Shown here one piece after another: positions 18,008 to 25,403 of a stretch of 50,312 bases of DNA (its first letter is position 1; every line of letters begins with the position of its first letter). Position numbers and translations under genes: made by a program. The DNA comes from G963674685 sp964591275 (GTDB taxonomy: Bacteria; Lernaellota; Lernaellaia; JACKCT01). The stretch lies in the NCBI GenBank assembly GCA_964591275.1, contig CAZQAE010000038.1:1-50312 (forward strand), in the 5' to 3' direction. The notes under the pieces were generated by a model. The model saw nothing but the letters and a program-made list of their open reading frames with translations. It was not told the origin of the DNA and made no database searches.

Positions 18008-18814
18008 CTAGAGTTCGCTGAGGATTTCCTTTCGTTTTAGCTCGTACTCCTCGGGCGTAATGAGGCCCTTGTCAAATAACTGTTTGAGTTGCCCCAGCCG
18101 TTCCTCAAGCGACATGCTCGGCGCAGGTTTTTCGAGTTTTTCCGGCGTCGGCATAAAAGTCCGCAGGCCCACAACCGTCCAGTTGAGATGCTCCTTGCGC
18201 AAATGCTTTTGCTGCTTATCCACCAGTGGAGGAGCATTGTAATCGCCTTTGTCAATGCGACTGGATTCCATGGAGAAATACAAGCGCGGATCGCTGCGGT
18301 ACGGCTCGGTATCACGCTGATCATCCTCGAAGCGAAAATTTCCGATGACAAGATGCAGTTTGTCATCTTTGATCCAAACCCATCCCGAGGTCATCATTTT
18401 TGTTTTGAAGAACAAGCGCTGCCTCTTGGAACTGACCTCAAAAGACACCCACTCATTCTTGTCGGCTTTGGCCAGCGCCTGCGCCATGGGAGCCGCAATC
18501 CTCTTAACTTCAATTTCATTCAGCAGGCGCCCTTTGGGCTCCCATTTAATAAAAACCTTTTCCGAGGTGTTGAGCGATGCGAGTATGGATCCCATTTTCC
18601 CCGCTGATATCTCGTATGGATGATCATAGGATTTTGTCACGAGCTGCCCTTGCTTATCTGTTTCATGGACGATGGCGATGTGCGCGGCGTTGTTTTTGAG
18701 CACATCCGTCGCCTGAATACCCGCCTTGGAACAGGCAGTCGTCTGCGTGAAAAGAATAGCGGCGATAAGGCCGCAAAAAATCACCTTGCAAATTCGTCCG
18801 GGCACAGTTTCCAT
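18008..18814 (-). CDS. Lipoprotein with C-terminal SHOCT domain
   Basis: 268 aa. Signal peptide (KVIFCGLIAAILFTQTTAC) places a lipid-modified Cys at about residue 28. The middle ~180 residues are a mixed alpha/beta region without a recognised domain (WVSFEVSSKRQRLFFKTKM, KLHLVIGNFRFE). The last ~34 residues are a typical SHOCT motif (RLGQLKQLFDKGLITPEEYE), a short two-helix module found at protein ends and thought to mediate oligomerisation. It lies directly upstream of alr by 13 bases and is likely in the same transcript. Confidence 0.8.
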   Translation of the reverse strand: METVPGRICKVIFCGLIAAILFTQTTACSKAGIQATDVLKNNAAHIAIVHETDKQGQLVTKSYDHPYEISAGKMGSILASLNTSEKVFIKWEPKGRLLNEIEVKRIAAPMAQALAKADKNEWVSFEVSSKRQRLFFKTKMMTSGWVWIKDDKLHLVIGNFRFEDDQRDTEPYRSDPRLYFSMESSRIDKGDYNAPPLVDKQQKHLRKEHLNWTVVGLRTFMPTPEKLEKPAPSMSLEERLGQLKQLFDKGLITPEEYELKRKEILSEL

Positions 18815-18919
18815 ACGCGTTGCCTTCCCCTTTTGGACATGAAACGCTCTGTCGTGATTCTAACGATGCCTCAAGTGATGCGCAAGCCGCTGAAGGGCCT
18901 TGTCTGAAAGACGAAGATT

Positions 18920-19096
18920 CTATGCTCCGGCGCCTGCGGGTTTATAATTGCCGTTTCCCAGATCCCAGGCGTTTTTCGAGTAAACAAGATCGTCCGAACC
19001 GACAAGGCCGGAAAACAGCGTCATGCGAACCGCCGCTGCCATAAGAACAATAATTGTCAGAATAATGAGGTGACGACGCCTGGAGGAACCGATCAT
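18920..19096 (-). pseudogene. Truncated N-terminus of a GT39/ArnT-like membrane glycosyltransferase
   Basis: A 58-residue reading frame whose ATG overlaps the DUF192 stop (ATGA, 19093-19096). It has a positively charged start (MIGSSRRRH), one hydrophobic helix (LIILTIIVLMAAAVRM), then GLVGSDDLVYSKNAWDLGNG. The Asp-Asp-x3-Tyr arrangement after the first helix is the pattern of the first periplasmic loop of dolichyl-phosphate-mannose/ArnT-type glycosyltransferases, which are normally 450-600 aa. Here a TAG ends it at 18920 and no continuation is seen in the 105 bases before the SHOCT gene, so the remainder seems deleted. It could alternatively be a genuine small membrane protein. Confidence 0.55.
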
Positions 19097-19575
19097 TTCC
19101 CGGCGGCGTCTTGGATTTTTTCGAGGTCAATGTCAACGCGCGCGCCCACGCGCAATCCGGCCTTTTTGAACCAGCCCTTGTTGACCTCGATCACGTATTG
19201 CACCGGCACATCCGGGGTATGATGCCTTTCGCTCAAAGGCTCCATGTCAGCCATCTTGACCACGACACCGTCGTCAGTCACGAATGCGGTCGAAAGCGGA
19301 ATGTATGTGTTTTTCATCCAGAAATTCACCGGCTCCGGAGGGTCGAAAACGAATAGCATGCCGTGGTCTTCGGGCATGGACTTGCGGTGCATGAGTCCCA
19401 CCCGACGCTGTTCGTGCGTGGAGGCGATTTCCACGGTCAATTGTTTCGATCCGATGGTGATTGTCGTGGTAGGCAAGCCAATGCCTGCGCCGTCCTCATC
19501 CGCCTCGGCTCCGCAGCAAACGCAAAAGAAAACAAGCATGAATAGCGCGACAGTTTTTCGATGGGCCACAGTCAT
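19093..19575 (-). CDS. DUF192 exported protein
   Basis: About 160 aa. Hydrophobic leader VALFMLVFFCVCCG with a possible lipobox, then the DUF192 core: EIASTHEQRRVGLMHRKSMP, GMLFVFDPPEPVNFWMKNTY, IPLSTAFVTDDG, and YVIEVNKGWFKKAGLRVG. DUF192 proteins are small beta-rich secreted or periplasmic proteins, often with the WMKNT motif seen here; their biochemical role is not settled. ATG at 19575 is preferred to one at 19608 since it leaves a normal signal peptide. The stop overlaps the truncated glycosyltransferase start. Confidence 0.88.
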   Translation of the reverse strand: MTVAHRKTVALFMLVFFCVCCGAEADEDGAGIGLPTTTITIGSKQLTVEIASTHEQRRVGLMHRKSMPEDHGMLFVFDPPEPVNFWMKNTYIPLSTAFVTDDGVVVKMADMEPLSERHHTPDVPVQYVIEVNKGWFKKAGLRVGARVDIDLEKIQDAAGK

Positions 19576-19839
19576 TTGATTTCCGACAGGAAAGTGATTG
19601 TAAGTCATAAACTAACCAGCAAACCATAAGGCAAAAAAAGACATGTTGTCCATGCTTTAAAGGCGGGAAGCGCCGCTTTTTTAAGCGACGCTTCAGGTGC
19701 GGCGTGCAAGAAGGAGCCTGGAAGGATATTGGACCAGCGGATTCAATTCATTTTACTTCTATTTCTCCTTGGCGGATTTGAAATATTCGCCTTAATAGAT
19801 TTCCTTAATTTCAAAGGCCTTTTAAAATACCTTCTCTTT

Positions 19840-19926
19840 CTAATTCCAGCGCGCCCGGATCATGAGCCAGGATGCCACCAGCAACGAAGCGACCGAGACA
19901 TTCGCGATTATTTCCAAGTACATCAT
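19840..19926 (-). CDS. 28-residue membrane microprotein A
   Basis: A 28-codon frame starting ATG-ATG at 19926 and ending TAG at 19840. It is an amphiphilic start (MMYLEIIAN), one transmembrane stretch (VSVASLLVASWLMI) and a basic end (RARWN). It matches microprotein B at 20313-20399 at 13 of 28 positions without gaps, including E5, N9, S11, A13-S14, L16, A18-S19, L21, R24 and R26-W27, and the lengths are equal. GGGGG lies just before the second ATG, and a sigma-54-like promoter lies at 19984-19999. Conservation between paralogs is the main evidence that it is translated. Predicted topology: N-out or short N-in helix with cytoplasmic Arg-rich tail. Function unknown. Confidence 0.65.
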   Translation of the reverse strand: MMYLEIIANVSVASLLVASWLMIRARWN

Positions 19927-19944
19927 CTGCCCCCATTCTTTGTC

Positions 19945-19965
19945 GGCTCACTTCCTTTGTGAGCC
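19945..19965 (-). promoter_or_regulatory. Leader hairpin and operator-like palindrome of microprotein A
   Basis: In the predicted 5' leader, GGCTCAC and GTGAGCC form a perfect 7-bp stem around the loop AAAGGAA. Just upstream, TGTTG-A-CAACA at 19968-19978 is a perfect palindrome that would cover the start of transcription predicted from the -24/-12 element (about 19974). Either could be a protein-binding or RNA control site. Confidence 0.4.
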
Positions 19966-19983
19966 ATTGTTGACAACAGATAA

Positions 19984-19999
19984 TGCATGGGGTGTGCCA
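19984..19999 (-). promoter_or_regulatory. Sigma-54 (-24/-12) promoter of microprotein A
   Basis: Reads TGGCAC-ACCCC-ATGCA on the minus strand against the consensus TGGCAC-N5-TTGCA, one mismatch, with GG and GC correctly 12 bases apart. Predicted start is near 19974, about 48 bases before the ATG. The same architecture recurs before microprotein B, which strongly raises the credibility of both. Confidence 0.65.
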
Positions 20000-20312
20000 A
20001 GTTGAAATTCACACTTAACTTATTGATTTTATTAAGATATTAATCTAACGCAATGCGTCATCCCTGTATGGACGACCTTTCCCTAGTTCCGACTACATTA
20101 CAAAAAGTAATGAAGGTTTAGCTCACCAATTATTCTATAAACCCCTCGCTGAAAAAAACGGCGATACCCAAACGGACCAGAACGCCGACTACAGCGTATT
20201 TTCCATCACGCACGCACAAAAAGGCGTTTGCACTCGCGCGCCGGGATGCATTCGTCCCCATGCACTTTTCAAGACGCATCTCGGCACAACAAATTTTTCA
20301 GTCGATTTTTCT
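20000..20312. other. Region between the two microprotein units; possible additional small frame
   Basis: No established gene. On the minus strand 20130-20261 is a 43-codon ATG frame with a hydrophobic stretch (YAVVGVLVRLGIAVFF), downstream of microprotein B and in the same direction, but it lacks a clear ribosome site and a homolog in the window; I rate it as doubtful. The remainder is AT-rich. Confidence 0.25.
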
Positions 20313-20399
20313 CTACCTCCAGCGTTTGCGAAGAATTAGCAGCGAGGCAATGAGAACCGATGCGATCGAAGCGTTCATCATAAATTCAACACCAAGCAT
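20313..20399 (-). CDS. 28-residue membrane microprotein B (paralog of A)
   Basis: 28 codons from ATG 20399 to TAG 20313. Layout as in microprotein A: short N-terminus (MLGVEFMMN), one helix (ASIASVLIASLLIL), basic tail (RKRWR). 13 of 28 positions are identical to A with no gap, and substitutions are conservative (Val/Ile, Leu/Val, Lys/Ala in the tail). GGGGGAG precedes the ATG by about 4 bases, and a near-perfect sigma-54 promoter is at 20469-20484. The two genes are 386 bases apart in the same orientation, each with its own promoter rather than forming a simple operon. Function unknown. Confidence 0.65.
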   Translation of the reverse strand: MLGVEFMMNASIASVLIASLLILRKRWR

Positions 20400-20468
20400 G
20401 TGCTCCCCCTTTCTGTTCTGGGCGACTGCACAAAGGCCGCAAATCGCCGCGTAGCTGTAAAGAGGTAT

Positions 20469-20484
20469 TACAAGGGACGTGCCA
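20469..20484 (-). promoter_or_regulatory. Sigma-54 (-24/-12) promoter of microprotein B
   Basis: TGGCAC-GTCCC-TTGTA on the minus strand: perfect -24 box and one mismatch in the -12 box, with correct spacing. Predicted transcription start near 20459, about 60 bases before the ATG at 20399. Sigma-54 promoters need an enhancer-binding AAA+ activator; none is encoded in the window. Confidence 0.7.
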
Positions 20485-20664
20485 CAGCTTGGTGATGACA
20501 TAAACCTTTGATTACGTGGCGTTATTTCAATTATTTGGTTTTTGGAATGACGAAGAGGATATTGTGTTTACTACCGGCAGCATTACGATAAGTAATATTG
20601 AGTTCGGCTTAAATGGCGCTAAGTTTCGCCATTTCCTTTCGCGGAATTTGACAAAATTAAAGGA

Positions 20665-21672
20665 TTATTCGCACAGGTTATCGCGGTATTCCAATAGCAG
20701 GCCCGGCATGTCGGTTTGGATGATTTCGACGCCCATTTCCATCATATTTTTCCATCCCCAATCCAATCCCAGGATGAACATGACATCGCGCACGCCCAGG
20801 GCGTCCATGAACACGACAGCGCCCGTCGATTTTATCAGTTCGACGTTGGCAGGCGTGAGACCGCCGCTCGACAGTTCGATGTGCTCCGGGTCGGGATCGA
20901 AGTAATCCAGGAGAAATTGCGTATCGCTCACGGACGACGACGGGGGTTGTATGCGCACCTCGGTTGAGACGCTGCGCACGCGATCCAGTTTGTCCACGCT
21001 GCTCGAATATACGAAGCAGATATCCTCCAAATCCATGTCAACAACCACCTGAATCGCGCCTTCCGGTTCGCCGGTCTTCATGTCCATATCGACCTGCCCG
21101 CCGGCATTATTGATTGCTTCCAGAGCTTCCGCCAACGTGGGCACCTGCAAGTCGGGATAATTTGGATTTAAGGTTCTGATGGTCAGCGCCTTGATTTCCT
21201 CCAGCGTCATGTCGGAAACGAGGCCGCTGCCGTCTGTCGTGCGGTCCACGGTGTCGTCGTGCATGAGTACGTACTCGCCGTCGGAAGTGTGCCGCACGTC
21301 GATTTCAACGGCGAAGGCGCCGAGTTCAAAGGCCTTTTCAATGGTGGGTATGGTGTTTTCCGGCGCATAGGCCGTTGCGCCGCGGTGCCCAGTGACGAGA
21401 ACATCGGGGTAAAGCGGCGCATCGCAATCATCATCGACGTCATCATCCGCGTCGTCATCAATGTCATCGTCGATATCGTCAACCGTATCATCGTCAGCGT
21501 CATCCGTATCATCATCCGCGTCATCATCCACATCGTCATTCAGATCATCGTCAACGTCATCGTTCCCTTCGCCGGTGTCGTTATCGTCATCATCATCGTC
21601 GCCGCACGCTCCGGAAAACACCGCGAGAACCAGGCAAAGAATCGTCAGCAGGAGTTTTGCATTCAGTTTCAT
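20665..21672 (-). CDS. Asp-linker lipoprotein glycerophosphodiester phosphodiesterase
   Basis: ATG at 21672 has GGAGG 6 bases upstream. Signal peptide (LLLTILCLVLAVFSGAC) ends in a lipobox; a ~62-residue Asp-rich linker with Val/Thr/Ala/Ile every fourth position follows. The enzyme domain starts TGHRGATAYAPENT (catalytic HRG and PENT), then AVEIDVRHTSDGEYVLMHDD (metal-binding ExD and HD), DRTTDGSG and a final IQTDMPGLL, the complete GDPD TIM-barrel set. It hydrolyses deacylated phospholipid diesters to glycerol-3-phosphate plus alcohol, presumably in the periplasm or at the surface. Asp-rich linker shared with the lipoproteins at 7078 and 13853. Confidence 0.92.
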   Translation of the reverse strand: MKLNAKLLLTILCLVLAVFSGACGDDDDDDNDTGEGNDDVDDDLNDDVDDDADDDTDDADDDTVDDIDDDIDDDADDDVDDDCDAPLYPDVLVTGHRGATAYAPENTIPTIEKAFELGAFAVEIDVRHTSDGEYVLMHDDTVDRTTDGSGLVSDMTLEEIKALTIRTLNPNYPDLQVPTLAEALEAINNAGGQVDMDMKTGEPEGAIQVVVDMDLEDICFVYSSSVDKLDRVRSVSTEVRIQPPSSSVSDTQFLLDYFDPDPEHIELSSGGLTPANVELIKSTGAVVFMDALGVRDVMFILGLDWGWKNMMEMGVEIIQTDMPGLLLEYRDNLCE

Positions 21673-21771
21673 CCACAACCTCCGGATAATGCATAATTAT
21701 TAAGATAAGTGACGCCGTCTTGTCCAGGCCAAATTATGAAACGGGTGTGCAACATAAATGGTGATCCATGT

Positions 21772-21848
21772 GTAGGGGCAAACCCCTGTGCCTACCCTTG
21801 CTGTGCTCGAAAAGATAGAGTTGGGCAGGCGCGGGGGCCTATCCCTAC
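21772..21848. repeat. Inverted pair of 26-base REP-like units
   Basis: Units at 21772-21797 and 21823-21848 lie head to head. One reads GTAGGGGCAAACCCCTGTGC and the reverse complement of the other GTAGGGATAGGCCCCCGCGC; they agree at 19 of 26 positions and can fold into a long imperfect hairpin. The pair lies between the gatD end and the GDPD lipoprotein start, so it may protect or terminate the gatED mRNA. Confidence 0.55.
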
Positions 21849-21868
21849 TCAGCAATTCTCGAATAACC

Positions 21869-23293
21869 TTATTTTAAGTGCCGACAGACAAATTCGTCCA
21901 CTTCCGGCAATCCGCCCTGCAATATCAGGTAACCATTATGCGGTTCACGGGGCGTAATCTCGTGATTGATGGATTTCAGCATCATCCGGCGTATCGTTTC
22001 CGGATCGTCGGTTTGCCCCAGCACCCAGCACAGTTTCATGTAGGCCGTTTCCGGGAGCATATTGTCCAGCGGAATGATGCCCATGTTCAAAAGATCTCGC
22101 CCGGTGTCATACACGTACATCTGCGCATAGCCCCAAATGGTCTGCACGGTCATGACCACGGTCATTCCCTTTTCAATGGCCCTTCGCAGGGCCGGGTAAA
22201 GGGGTTTATTGACGTGGCCAAGCCCGGTCCCGGCGATCACGAGGCCCCGGTAACCCAGGTCGGACAGGCTGTCGATGATGTCCGGCTTGAAGTTGGGGTA
22301 GTAGTATTGGATCGTAACCATTTCCTCAAAGGCGTTGTTGATGATCGGCTTGCGGCTTTTGTCGCGCCTTAGAAAATCGTCGGTGATGTATTCGAAGTAG
22401 CTTCCTTTTTCATTCTTATCGACGTGCACGGCGGCGAGGGGGGTCGCGCCGATAGTGCGGAAGGTCGAACGATAACTGGAGTGCATCTTCCGGCACCGGG
22501 TGCCCCGATGCAAAAGGTCATAAGTGTCTGAGGTGGGACCGAACATGCACAGCAGGACTTCGGCGATGTCGCTATAAGCCGCAGTGCGCACGGCGTTGCG
22601 CAGATTCAGGGCGGCATCGGAAGATGGACGGTCGGAACTGCGCTGACTTCCAACCAAAACGATGGGCACCGGCGAATCTTGCACCATGAAGCTGAGGATG
22701 GCGCCGGAATGATGCATGACATCCGTTCCATGCCCGATCACGATCCCGTCCACGCCCTTTTCGATTTCCTTGCCAATTTCCACGGCGAGAACCTTGTACT
22801 GCTCCGGTCCCATATTTTCGCTGAATACGCCGAAAAGCTTTCGAGTATTCAGATTGGCGATGTCGGCCAGTTCGGGAACCGCCCCGTAAAGTTCGCCCGG
22901 CGTGAAAGCGGGAATCACCGCGCCGGTCCGGTAATCCAGGCGGCTGGCAATGGTGCCGCCGGTTCCCAAAAGTGTAACGTTTTTGTTTTTCGGGTCGTAG
23001 GGAAAGTCTTTTTCCGGGATTTTATAAACGGCTTTTCGATATCCGGTTTCCCGCGCCGAAACGATCCGGGATGCCGCTATGCCGATATTGTATCCGTTAA
23101 AAAGTTTCACGACGATATGCAAATCGTCATAGGTCTCGCTGCGCGGCAGCACGACTCCGACGAAAGATGATCCCGCATCGTTGATGATTTCCACTTCGGA
23201 CCAGACGCCGATGCCGTGTTTTTCCAGCGCCTCTTTCGACTTTCCCTCATATCCCTGAAAGCGGTCTGTTCGCTCACTCATGGGGATGCTCAT
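21869..23293 (-). CDS. gatD: Archaeal-type Glu-tRNA(Gln) amidotransferase subunit D
   Basis: Asparaginase-like subunit of the GatDE transamidosome, releasing ammonia from glutamine or asparagine to convert Glu-tRNA(Gln) to Gln-tRNA(Gln). 474 aa, longer than type I asparaginases (~330) because of an N-terminal beta domain (GVWSEVEIINDAGSSFVGVV), as in archaeal GatD. Asparaginase motifs: TLLGTGGTIASRLDYRTGAV with the catalytic Thr, GHGTDVMHHSGAILSFM, VGSQRSSDRPSSDA. The ATG at 23293 overlaps the gatE stop by 4 bases. GatDE is classically archaeal; bacteria normally use GatCAB, hence the gene is remarkable next to bacterial genes such as infA and alr. Confidence 0.9.
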   Translation of the reverse strand: MSIPMSERTDRFQGYEGKSKEALEKHGIGVWSEVEIINDAGSSFVGVVLPRSETYDDLHIVVKLFNGYNIGIAASRIVSARETGYRKAVYKIPEKDFPYDPKNKNVTLLGTGGTIASRLDYRTGAVIPAFTPGELYGAVPELADIANLNTRKLFGVFSENMGPEQYKVLAVEIGKEIEKGVDGIVIGHGTDVMHHSGAILSFMVQDSPVPIVLVGSQRSSDRPSSDAALNLRNAVRTAAYSDIAEVLLCMFGPTSDTYDLLHRGTRCRKMHSSYRSTFRTIGATPLAAVHVDKNEKGSYFEYITDDFLRRDKSRKPIINNAFEEMVTIQYYYPNFKPDIIDSLSDLGYRGLVIAGTGLGHVNKPLYPALRRAIEKGMTVVMTVQTIWGYAQMYVYDTGRDLLNMGIIPLDNMLPETAYMKLCWVLGQTDDPETIRRMMLKSINHEITPREPHNGYLILQGGLPEVDEFVCRHLK

Positions 23294-25206
23294 GCCCTGC
23301 CCTCCAAAAGCCGTTGCCTGACGTACAGGGCGACATCCTTCGCCGCCGCCTTACCGGACAGCATGGCGGTCGCTTTCCCGGTGATCAGGCGCGTAAGCCT
23401 TCCGTCCGCGCCTGAAGCGACAGCGTCTACCGCACCGTCAATCAGGGTTTCAACTTCGCTGTTCCATTTCTCAGCGCCCTGCAAGTTGATGCCTTCAGCG
23501 CCGGCGGCCTGCCTTGCCGACAGTTCCGGCTCCGTCGCCATACGCGCAGCCACGGTCCGAATCCCTTCCCTTGGAATCAGGCCATCTGTGTATAAATCGA
23601 AGACTTCGATCCATTTTTCCGTGTCGAGCCGCTGAATCGGAATGCCGGCTCGCTTCATAGCCCTGACCCGCTGTCCGATCTCGATGGCGGCGACAAGCCC
23701 GTCGGCGCCGGTCTTTTCCACGATCGCATCAACGATCTCTGCCCCGCCCCGCCGTATCAGGAAATGCGTTGTTTCCAGAGGAACCCGCCAGGATCCGTAT
23801 CGCTTTTCGCGCTCCCACGGCAAGGGCCGCAGTTGACGGCGCGATTCTTCAATGCGCTCTGGCATAATCTGCGTGGGCGGCAGGTCGGTGTCCGGGTACA
23901 TGCGGTCCGGCCCGGGAAGTATCCGTTCAAATGTCGTCAGTCCACCGGAAAGAGCCTGCCTGGTTTCCATAGGAATCCCATCGGTCGCATCGCAAAAGCG
24001 CAAGCGGATTTCCTCCGCGGCTGTCAGGCAATCCGTTTGCGGTCCGCAAACCAGAAATACATCATCGCGATCCTTTGCACCCAATTTTTCACGCATGCGC
24101 CGCTGCATTTCCGGCATATCTTGAAAATCGGGAAGCGTGTCGCCGCACAAAATGATCGGGGATTCGTCCAGGCAGGCAATGACGCGAATACGACCGGACA
24201 GCTCATCCAGAAAGCTTTTGCCCGGCTGCGTCGGATGTTGCGCCAGTTCGCGCGCGCCCTCGATTCGCACGCCGTAAATCCTATTGTCGCCGGTTGCGCC
24301 TCGGCCAAAGCCAAGCGCTTCAAAGGAACAGATGTCGCTGAGGTCCTTTGAGTGCATATGGACGTTTTCAGGCGAATCCAAGCCTCTGCCGCGAAGCACG
24401 TCGCGAAGTTTCAGGAGATTGACCTGCCGGATCGCCTCGTTGTGCGTCAATTTCACCGAATAGGCGGCGCGCGGCACCCCCTTGATCTCCACGCGGCGCC
24501 CGCCCCGGACACTGACGTTGATATCCTGCCGCGCTGCGCCCAGGCCGGTGCGAACGCGACCGGTGGAGCGCGCGATCAGGCCGCACAGCGTTATCGCTTC
24601 GCGCACTTCTTGCGGGGTGCGCAGTTCCGCCCCGGTCACCGTTTCGGTCAACGGCGTGCCGAGCCGGTCGGTGCGAAAAACGATCCGGTGTCCTTTGTCG
24701 CTGACCTCCCGGCATGAGTCTTCTTCGATGGAAACGTGCGTGACGGTCAGTCGTCTACCCTTGAAAGGCATCCAGCCGTTGACGGCGACGATGGCGGTCC
24801 GCTGGAAACCCGTGGGGATGCTGCCGTCCAGGTATTGCTTTCGGGCGATGTGCACTTCGTCGATGATGTCCATATTCATCGACAGGCATAGCTCGATGGC
24901 AATGTCGATGGCGTCCTGGTTGACGAGAAAGGGCGGCGTATCGTCCATTTCATAGGTGCAGACGTTCAACCGGTTCAGAAGATACAGAATCTCCTTTTTC
25001 GTTTTGAACTCCATGAGCGCCGTTCCGTCATACTCGCCAAGCTCCGAAAGCGTCGGCCTCATGTGGCGTAAAATCTCTCCATCGTGCGTGGTCGTGTAGA
25101 GTCCGGCCGGGCAGCGGCAAAAGAGCTTTTCCGCAGTCAGAAGTTGCTGGTGAACTTCGAGTCCGGAAATGAATCCTACTTCTTCGTAATCCAATCGTTC
25201 AATCAT
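23290..25206 (-). CDS. gatE: Archaeal-type Glu-tRNA(Gln) amidotransferase subunit E
   Basis: tRNA-binding kinase/transferase subunit of GatDE. 638 aa, the GatE length, not the ~480 of GatB. N-terminal cradle: GFISGLEVHQQL and KLFCRCPAG (zinc and catalytic region), QYLDGSIPTGFQRT, HVSIEEDSCRE. The middle has LGAARQDINVSVRGG and VEIKGV, then an inserted GAD-type domain (about residues 270-400: RIYGVRIEG, FLDELSGRIRVIACL) that distinguishes GatE from GatB. The rest is the helical YqeY-like tail. Encoded upstream of gatD with an ATGA overlap. A hairpin at 25215-25243 adjoins the ribosome site. Confidence 0.92.
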   Translation of the reverse strand: MIERLDYEEVGFISGLEVHQQLLTAEKLFCRCPAGLYTTTHDGEILRHMRPTLSELGEYDGTALMEFKTKKEILYLLNRLNVCTYEMDDTPPFLVNQDAIDIAIELCLSMNMDIIDEVHIARKQYLDGSIPTGFQRTAIVAVNGWMPFKGRRLTVTHVSIEEDSCREVSDKGHRIVFRTDRLGTPLTETVTGAELRTPQEVREAITLCGLIARSTGRVRTGLGAARQDINVSVRGGRRVEIKGVPRAAYSVKLTHNEAIRQVNLLKLRDVLRGRGLDSPENVHMHSKDLSDICSFEALGFGRGATGDNRIYGVRIEGARELAQHPTQPGKSFLDELSGRIRVIACLDESPIILCGDTLPDFQDMPEMQRRMREKLGAKDRDDVFLVCGPQTDCLTAAEEIRLRFCDATDGIPMETRQALSGGLTTFERILPGPDRMYPDTDLPPTQIMPERIEESRRQLRPLPWEREKRYGSWRVPLETTHFLIRRGGAEIVDAIVEKTGADGLVAAIEIGQRVRAMKRAGIPIQRLDTEKWIEVFDLYTDGLIPREGIRTVAARMATEPELSARQAAGAEGINLQGAEKWNSEVETLIDGAVDAVASGADGRLTRLITGKATAMLSGKAAAKDVALYVRQRLLEGRA

Positions 25207-25214
25207 TGTAATCC

Positions 25215-25243
25215 CATACGGCGAATTGCAAATCCGCCGTATG
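25215..25243 (-). promoter_or_regulatory. Leader hairpin abutting the gatE ribosome-binding site
   Basis: CATACGGCG and CGCCGTATG form a perfect 9-bp stem with an 11-base loop. On the minus strand the stem ends 8 bases before the gatE ATG, with GGGA of the presumed Shine-Dalgarno immediately after or partly within it. It could be an operator dyad or an RNA element governing gatED translation. Confidence 0.45.
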
Positions 25244-25403
25244 CTAGTCTCGCCTTATGAAAGAGTCAAAACGAATAGGGCCGAAACGAAAAATTTCCAC
25301 AGGGTAATATGGCGTCTTTCTTCGTCGTAAATCCCCATCAGCGACCGCACTTGCGGAATAATCCTTGAATTTCAAAGGCGAACAATGCAAAGTATTCAGT
25401 GAA

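Noticed and set aside
19729..19962. 77-codon plus-strand frame with hydrophobic start
   Set aside because: It starts at TTG and its second half is the antisense of microprotein A, which has paralog support.
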